Below are positions 6,606 through 9,656 of a DNA stretch of 9,656 bases, one piece after another. Below the pieces are notes generated by a model. That model had not been told where the DNA came from, ran no database searches, and saw only the letters and a program-made list of their open reading frames with translations. Numbering within the stretch: position 1 is the first letter of the stretch; the number at the start of each line of letters is the position of its first letter. Source of the stretch: an uncultured Treponema sp. GTDB lineage: Bacteria > Spirochaetota > Spirochaetia > Treponematales > Treponemataceae. The DNA lies in assembly GCA_905373565.1 (NCBI GenBank), contig CAJPTT010000058.1:1-9656 (forward strand), in the 5' to 3' direction. The position numbers and the translations under genes are program-made.

Positions 6606-7430
6606 ATGCACAAAGACTTTGATTCATTAACCATTACCGACGATTTTATCTTCTGCCATATCATGCAGGATAAAACTATCTGTTCTTCGCTACTTCGTAT
6701 GCTGCTGCCCGATGTGCTCGCAGAAATTACCGCGATATCTTATCAAAAGAGCTTTGACCAATTGCTCTATGCAAAAGGCATCCGCCTTGATGTATGGGCT
6801 GCCGATACTGCCGGCAAACTATACGATATTGAAATGCAGACGGCAAATGCCTATAATCTTGCTAAACGCTTGCGTTATTATCAAGCGGTGCTTGATATAA
6901 GTACTCTTGAAAAAGGTACTGATTATGAGCAATTACACGATTCATTTCTTATCTTTTTCTGTACGTTTGACTATCTTGCGAAGGGGTTGCCAGTTTACAC
7001 GTTTAAGACGGTATGCAGCGAAGACATGAGGATACGCTTGCCTGATGCTATGACGAAAGTGATTGTCAACAGTAGTGCTGCGGAGAAAGAGCGGAATAAA
7101 GACTTGAGGGCATTTTTAAAGTACATGAATGGGGATAAGCCAGATAGTCCGTTTGTGCGCACGATAGATGAGGCTGTAAAGCGTATTAAAGCGGATGAAC
7201 AGCACAGGAGGGAGTATATGATGTTACGGTCATTTGAGATGGATGCACGGAGAGTGGGGTTTCAGCAGGGAATAACACAAGGTATGCGACAAGGTAAATC
7301 TCTTGGTCTTGCTGAAGGTTCCCGTCAAAAAGCGCTTGAAACGGCACGGCTGATGAAGCAAGCAAGCTGTGAGATTTCTTTTATAGAAAAGATGACCGGT
7401 CTGAGTAAAGAAGAAATAGAAAAACTATAA
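6606..7430 (+). CDS. Rpn family recombination-promoting nuclease / putative PD-(D/E)XK transposase
   Basis: The protein has 274 residues, the usual size for PDDEXK_2/Rpn (YhgA-like) proteins. The N-terminal DFDSLTITDDFIFCHIM resembles the family start. The nuclease core is KGIRLDVWA (Asp62) followed by YDIEMQ (Glu76, Gln78), the D...E-x-Q form of the PD-(D/E)XK site, then RLRYYQ at 88-93, a conserved part of the fold. Residues 185-206 (DEAVKRIK...RREYMM) begin a helical C-terminal region with G-rich helices (GITQGMRQGKSLGLAEG), ending in a small FIEKMTGLSKEEIEKL motif. Such proteins cut DNA and, in E. coli, promote RecA-independent recombination; some act in phage defence. They are often labelled transposases, but transposition is not demonstrated for the family. 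ATG 6606 has AGAGG 7 nt upstream. An internal in-frame start at 7218 is listed separately. The gene stands alone between repeat copies B and C. Confidence 0.9.
   Translation: MHKDFDSLTITDDFIFCHIMQDKTICSSLLRMLLPDVLAEITAISYQKSFDQLLYAKGIRLDVWAADTAGKLYDIEMQTANAYNLAKRLRYYQAVLDISTLEKGTDYEQLHDSFLIFFCTFDYLAKGLPVYTFKTVCSEDMRIRLPDAMTKVIVNSSAAEKERNKDLRAFLKYMNGDKPDSPFVRTIDEAVKRIKADEQHRREYMMLRSFEMDARRVGFQQGITQGMRQGKSLGLAEGSRQKALETARLMKQASCEISFIEKMTGLSKEEIEKL
7206..7211 (+). promoter_or_regulatory. Internal Shine-Dalgarno inside the Rpn gene
   Basis: A consensus AGGAGG hexamer formed by two consecutive AGG Arg codons (Arg201-Arg202), 6 nt before ATG 7218 and 9 nt before ATG 7221, both in the Rpn frame. 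Confidence 0.6.
7218..7430 (+). CDS. Possible internal Rpn-S protein (gene within gene)
   Basis: ATG 7218 (Met205) and ATG 7221 (Met206) of the Rpn frame are preceded by AGGAGG at 7206-7211, with spacings of 6 and 9 nt. This is the strongest Shine-Dalgarno I see in the window, clearly better than that of the full-length gene. Initiation here would give a 70-residue C-terminal protein containing the G-rich helices and the SKEEIEKL tail, without the nuclease core. In E. coli, Rpn genes are known to make such a short internal product that neutralises the full-length nuclease; the same role is inferred here. The caution is that the AGGAGG encodes Arg-Arg of a RREYM stretch common in the family, so it may be a coding coincidence. 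Confidence 0.5.
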   Translation: MMLRSFEMDARRVGFQQGITQGMRQGKSLGLAEGSRQKALETARLMKQASCEISFIEKMTGLSKEEIEKL

Positions 7431-7467
7431 TCCCATAGATAATATATAATGATTTTGAGGTGAAAGC

Positions 7468-7488
7468 CATTGCCGAATCCTCTGCGGT
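7468..7488 (+). repeat. Imperfect direct repeat flanking the Rpn gene, right copy
   Basis: Partner of 6500-6520, 18/21 identical and in direct orientation, ending 9 bp before compound repeat copy C. The remaining bases 7431-7497 hold no gene and no clear terminator. Confidence 0.5.
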
Positions 7489-7497
7489 AACATGAAT

Positions 7498-7581
7498 ACT
7501 GCACGGCCGCGGTGTGGAAAAAGTAGGGGGGATTCATAATTCATAATTAAGAATTCATAATGGGTAATGGGTGTTTTGCCG
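7498..7581 (+). repeat. Compound repeat copy C
   Basis: Matches copy A from ACTGCACGG through GTTTTGCCG. It includes the lipoprotein-type codons CTAAVWKK-stop (TAG 7524-7526), a 6-G run and the same four heptads (7533-7539, 7540-7546, 7547-7553, 7554-7560). The tail reads TGGGTAATGGG. In the lipoprotein frame a TAA at 7488-7490 lies just upstream, so it is only a detached gene end. Confidence 0.9.
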
Positions 7582-7586
7582 CATCC

Positions 7587-7615
7587 TTGACAGGCTGTTT
7601 TTTATTTACTACCAT
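7587..7615 (+). promoter_or_regulatory. Promoter of the ParB-like gene
   Basis: A perfect -35 TTGACA (7587-7592) and TACCAT (7610-7615) are spaced by 17 bp and predict a start near 7622. It begins 6 bp after repeat C, so the repeat is not part of the transcript and the ORF extension into the repeat is unlikely to be translated from this promoter. Confidence 0.55.
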
Positions 7616-7652
7616 ATATAACCGAGATTTTTTGAGGTTCCCTACTATAAAT

Positions 7653-8579
7653 ATGCAATCGGATGCTTTCAGGTTTCAGGCACAAGAAGATTTTTCCAAG
7701 GCGCGCAATAAGGCATGGATCAATGAGATGCAGCATGTCATGCATCCCGATAAAAAACGGCTCCTTTCTTTGAACGACGTAAAGAAGATTTTAAAGCCCA
7801 AGAATGAGGTGTATGTCGGGCTTAAAACGGTTCCGATTAAAAAGATAGTCGGCAGTGAGGGGCGTTATAATGATTTTGATAATCACTTTTTACCCCGTTC
7901 TAACGAGTTAAAGCAGCGATGGGTTAATGTCGATCAGGCTCATTTGTCCGATATCATATTGCCGCCCATTCAGCTGTATGAGCTCGGCGGATTGTATTTT
8001 GTTCGGGACGGGAATCACCGCGTGTCGGTTGCGAAGGCGCAGGGCGTAGAGTTTATCGATGCTGAGGTTATTTCGCTGCAAAGCGAGGTGCAGCTGCCGC
8101 CGGATGTCAGGCTGGATACGCTGCTCGCTGAGGTTATCCGTTACGAAAAACGGGTGTTTTACAACGAGACGAATTTCGGCGATCTGACCGATTACTGGGA
8201 CTTAGACTTTACCGCAATCGGCCGCTACGATGTCATCTATAATCATATTCTTGTACATAAGTATTATATGAATGAGCAGCAGCATACTGAAATCGATTTT
8301 AACGACGCGCTGATTTCTTGGTTTAAAACGGTCTATCTTCCGGTTATCGCCGTCATAGACAAATATAAGCTGCTTTCCGATTTTAAAAACCGGACGAAGA
8401 GCGATATTTACGTCTGGATTGTCAAGCATTGGGATCGGCTCAAGCAAAAGAACGGCAATGATTTTAGTCTCGATGATGCCGCACGGGATTTTGTTGAATT
8501 GGAGAAAACGGCAAAGGCTCACACTCCCTCTGCGCTTTCAAAACTTAAAACAAAGTTTTTGAAGCTTTTAAAAAAATAA
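7653..8579 (+). CDS. ParB-like nuclease-fold domain protein of unknown role
   Basis: The protein has 308 residues from ATG 7653. Around residues 92-140 it shows the ParB/sulfiredoxin-type core: WVNVDQAHLSDIILPPIQLYE, then YFVRDGNHRVSVAKAQG, then IDAEV. The RDGNHRVSVA stretch corresponds to the nucleotide-binding G..R motif of ParB. The preceding VGSEGRYNDFDNHFLPR is characteristic of a ParB-like family annotated as regulators in spirochaetes and actinobacteria. There is no helix-turn-helix of the kind that follows the core in true ParB, so a chromosome segregation role is not supported. The C-terminal 150 residues are mainly helical and end in a Lys-rich tail (LKTKFLKLLKK). The frame is open back to ATG 7560 in repeat C, but the promoter and family start favour 7653. 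GAGG at 7634-7637 is 15 nt before it, rather far; TTG 7632 is another in-frame option. Confidence 0.75.
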   Translation: MQSDAFRFQAQEDFSKARNKAWINEMQHVMHPDKKRLLSLNDVKKILKPKNEVYVGLKTVPIKKIVGSEGRYNDFDNHFLPRSNELKQRWVNVDQAHLSDIILPPIQLYELGGLYFVRDGNHRVSVAKAQGVEFIDAEVISLQSEVQLPPDVRLDTLLAEVIRYEKRVFYNETNFGDLTDYWDLDFTAIGRYDVIYNHILVHKYYMNEQQHTEIDFNDALISWFKTVYLPVIAVIDKYKLLSDFKNRTKSDIYVWIVKHWDRLKQKNGNDFSLDDAARDFVELEKTAKAHTPSALSKLKTKFLKLLKK

Positions 8580-8660
8580 CGCAGTCTATGAATTACCAAT
8601 TAAGGATTATTTTAACAGCCTAAAGAAATTCCCTTGATCATGTATTTCGATGAATAAAAA
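8580..8660 (+). other. Short intergenic region before pbpC
   Basis: No gene, clear promoter or GC-rich terminator is visible. The in-frame TAA at 8655-8657 fixes ATG 8661 as the earliest pbpC start. There is no strong Shine-Dalgarno, and a four-codon MNKK minigene (ATG 8650, TGA 8662) overlaps the start, possibly by chance. Confidence 0.4.
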
Positions 8661-9656
8661 ATGAACTATCGATTGTTAACCGATAAGCAGAGTAATACGC
8701 GCAGATTATCTAAAAAACGGCTACTGTACGGCATAGCAGTGTTGCTGATTGCACTCTGTATCGGCGGCTGGCTTTCGCTCTTTTTGCCGTTCCCGGAACT
8801 GGACGCTTTTATGCAGCGGGATTGGAGTACCCGCGTCTATGATCGGAGCGGCAACCTTATCCAAATCCTTGCACTGGAGGACGGCATACGGCGTGAGTTT
8901 ACGGCGTATGAATCGATGCCGCCCGACGCCGTCCGCATCTTTCTCGCTGCGGAAGACAAGGATTTTTTCTCCCACCGCGGCATCGATGTTGCCGCTATTG
9001 CACGGGCGGCTTATCAAAATATCAGCAGCGGGAAGCGGGTCAGCGGCGCGTCTACCGTTACGATGCAGCTCGCCCGCCTCGTCGTTCCGGCAAAAAAGCG
9101 CACGTTTTTTGCAAAGCTCCGCGAAGCTCGAAACGCGCTCCGGATTGAGCGGCGCCTTTCAAAACAGGCTATTCTTGAACTTTATCTTAACAGCCTTCCG
9201 TTTGGCTTCCAAACCGAAGGCCTTACCTCGGCAGCAAGGAATTTTTTTGCCCTGCCGCTTTCGGAACTGACTGCGGAACAGCTCTGCTGCCTCGCAGTCA
9301 TTCCCCGCCGTCCCGCCGGTTATAACCCGCTTGAACATCCCGAAGCCTGCGCCGAAAAAGCAGCCGCGCTCTACCGCTCCGTCTTTATGCAAGAAAGCGA
9401 AGGGCAAGACGGACAGCAAGACACCCCGCTTACAGATCGGCTGCTGCAGGCTGCCCGCAGTGCACGCCACTTTGAATACCCCTTCGGGATGCCTCATTAC
9501 ATCGAATACCTTGTGCGGCGGTATAAAGCAGGCGATTTTCACCGACAACCGGAAGTTCCGCAAGGTGTGCAAGGTGGTACTCAACCGCAACCGGAAGGCA
9601 GCCCGGAAATTGCGCAGGGCAGCAGTCTCACGCAGAAAAACAATCAAACACAGATG
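8661..9656 (+). CDS. pbpC: Penicillin-binding protein 1C (N-terminal 332 residues; 3' end beyond window)
   Basis: The frame runs open to the right edge. Residues 1-20 are basic and cytoplasmic. Residues 21-43 (LLYGIAVLLIALCIGGWLSLFLP) are a membrane anchor. Residues about 58-225 form a family 51 glycosyltransferase that polymerises lipid II into glycan strands outside the inner membrane. Its motifs are AAEDKDFFSHRGID with catalytic Glu98, GASTVTMQLARL (129-140), KLREARNAL (152-160), LSKQAILELYLNSLPFG (166-182). The SGK.VSGASTVTMQ spacing and MPHYIEYL (277-284), which leads towards the transpeptidase domain, suit PBP1C better than PBP1A. The transpeptidase active-site motifs lie outside the window. 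Residues 294-330 form a Q/P/G/S-rich low-complexity stretch, an apparent insertion in the interdomain linker. The gene is separated from the ParB-like gene by 81 bp and may be read through with it. Confidence 0.88.
   Translation, partial: MNYRLLTDKQSNTRRLSKKRLLYGIAVLLIALCIGGWLSLFLPFPELDAFMQRDWSTRVYDRSGNLIQILALEDGIRREFTAYESMPPDAVRIFLAAEDKDFFSHRGIDVAAIARAAYQNISSGKRVSGASTVTMQLARLVVPAKKRTFFAKLREARNALRIERRLSKQAILELYLNSLPFGFQTEGLTSAARNFFALPLSELTAEQLCCLAVIPRRPAGYNPLEHPEACAEKAAALYRSVFMQESEGQDGQQDTPLTDRLLQAARSARHFEYPFGMPHYIEYLVRRYKAGDFHRQPEVPQGVQGGTQPQPEGSPEIAQGSSLTQKNNQTQM

Larger units (their letters stand above)
5584..7497. mobile_element. Putative two-cassette insertion (toxin-antitoxin + Rpn) bounded by compound repeats
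   Basis: The segment from the start of near-identical copy A (5584) to just before copy C (7498) is 1914 bp. It holds two accessory modules separated by copy B. Each module plus one repeat forms a unit: about 0.8 kb for the toxin-antitoxin pair and about 1.1 kb for Rpn. Homologous or site-specific exchange between A and C would remove both modules and leave an intact lipoprotein 3' end joined to the ParB-like gene. No integrase or transposase of a known cut-and-paste type is inside. The Rpn protein is the only DNA-acting candidate. This is an interpretation of repeat layout, not a recognised element family. Confidence 0.4.

Noticed and set aside
5584..7581. Chromosomal integron cassette array with attC sites, as in some treponemes
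   Set aside because: The repeats lack attC-type imperfect inverted structure and no GTTRRRY core is visible at cassette borders; the repeats instead contain a protein-coding gene end.
5584..7581. CRISPR array
   Set aside because: Only three repeats, about 0.8 and 1.1 kb apart, with genes between them and no spacer-sized units.
7653..8579. Bona fide ParB chromosome-partition protein
   Set aside because: Only the ParB-like core motif is present; the helix-turn-helix and dimerisation parts, a ParA partner and parS sites are not seen.

Overview
The window looks like a chromosomal segment of a host-associated spirochaete, most likely an oral-type Treponema. This is an inference from gene content: a large surface lipoprotein with a relaxed lipobox, an OmpA-tailed outer-membrane barrel, a PBP1C-type penicillin-binding protein, an Rpn/PD-(D/E)XK 'transposase' and a HigBA/RelE-type toxin-antitoxin pair. 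No rRNA or marker gene is present to prove it. All recognisable genes lie on the + strand.

Left part (1-5612), envelope genes. A secreted beta-barrel protein with a degenerate OmpA-like tail enters from the left edge (1-1434). It is followed after 47 bp by a 1376-residue lipoprotein (1482-5612). The lipoprotein has an N-terminal series of DUF5018-like beta-sandwich repeats and a C-terminal right-handed beta-helix. The pair is probably co-transcribed and builds outer-membrane or surface structure.

Middle part (5567-7581), an accessory island. The last codons of the lipoprotein gene, a G-run after the stop codon, an AT-rich run of 7-bp units and an ATGGGTARTGGG tail form a compound repeat of about 85-110 bp. 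It occurs three times: copy A at the lipoprotein's own 3' end, copy B at 6361-6470 and copy C at 7498-7581. Between A and B lies a toxin-antitoxin operon (5731-6350) with its own promoter. Between B and C lies an Rpn-family nuclease gene (6606-7430). The layout is [repeat]-TA-[repeat]-Rpn-[repeat], as if two cassettes entered by recombination at a gene 3' end, each restoring or carrying a copy of that end. Copy B differs from A mostly by synonymous or conservative changes, so it probably came from a paralogous lipoprotein gene. The Rpn gene has an internal in-frame ATG behind a near-perfect Shine-Dalgarno. This fits the gene-within-gene arrangement reported for E. coli Rpn nucleases, in which a short C-terminal product restrains the full-length toxic nuclease.

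Right part (7582-9656), return to backbone. A ParB-like-fold protein has its own promoter just after repeat C (7653-8579). It is followed by the first 332 codons of a PBP1C-like peptidoglycan glycosyltransferase/transpeptidase (8661 to the right edge).

The points most worth testing are the internal Rpn start, the triplicated gene-end repeat as an integration/excision site, and the toxin promoter whose predicted transcription start falls on the toxin ATG.
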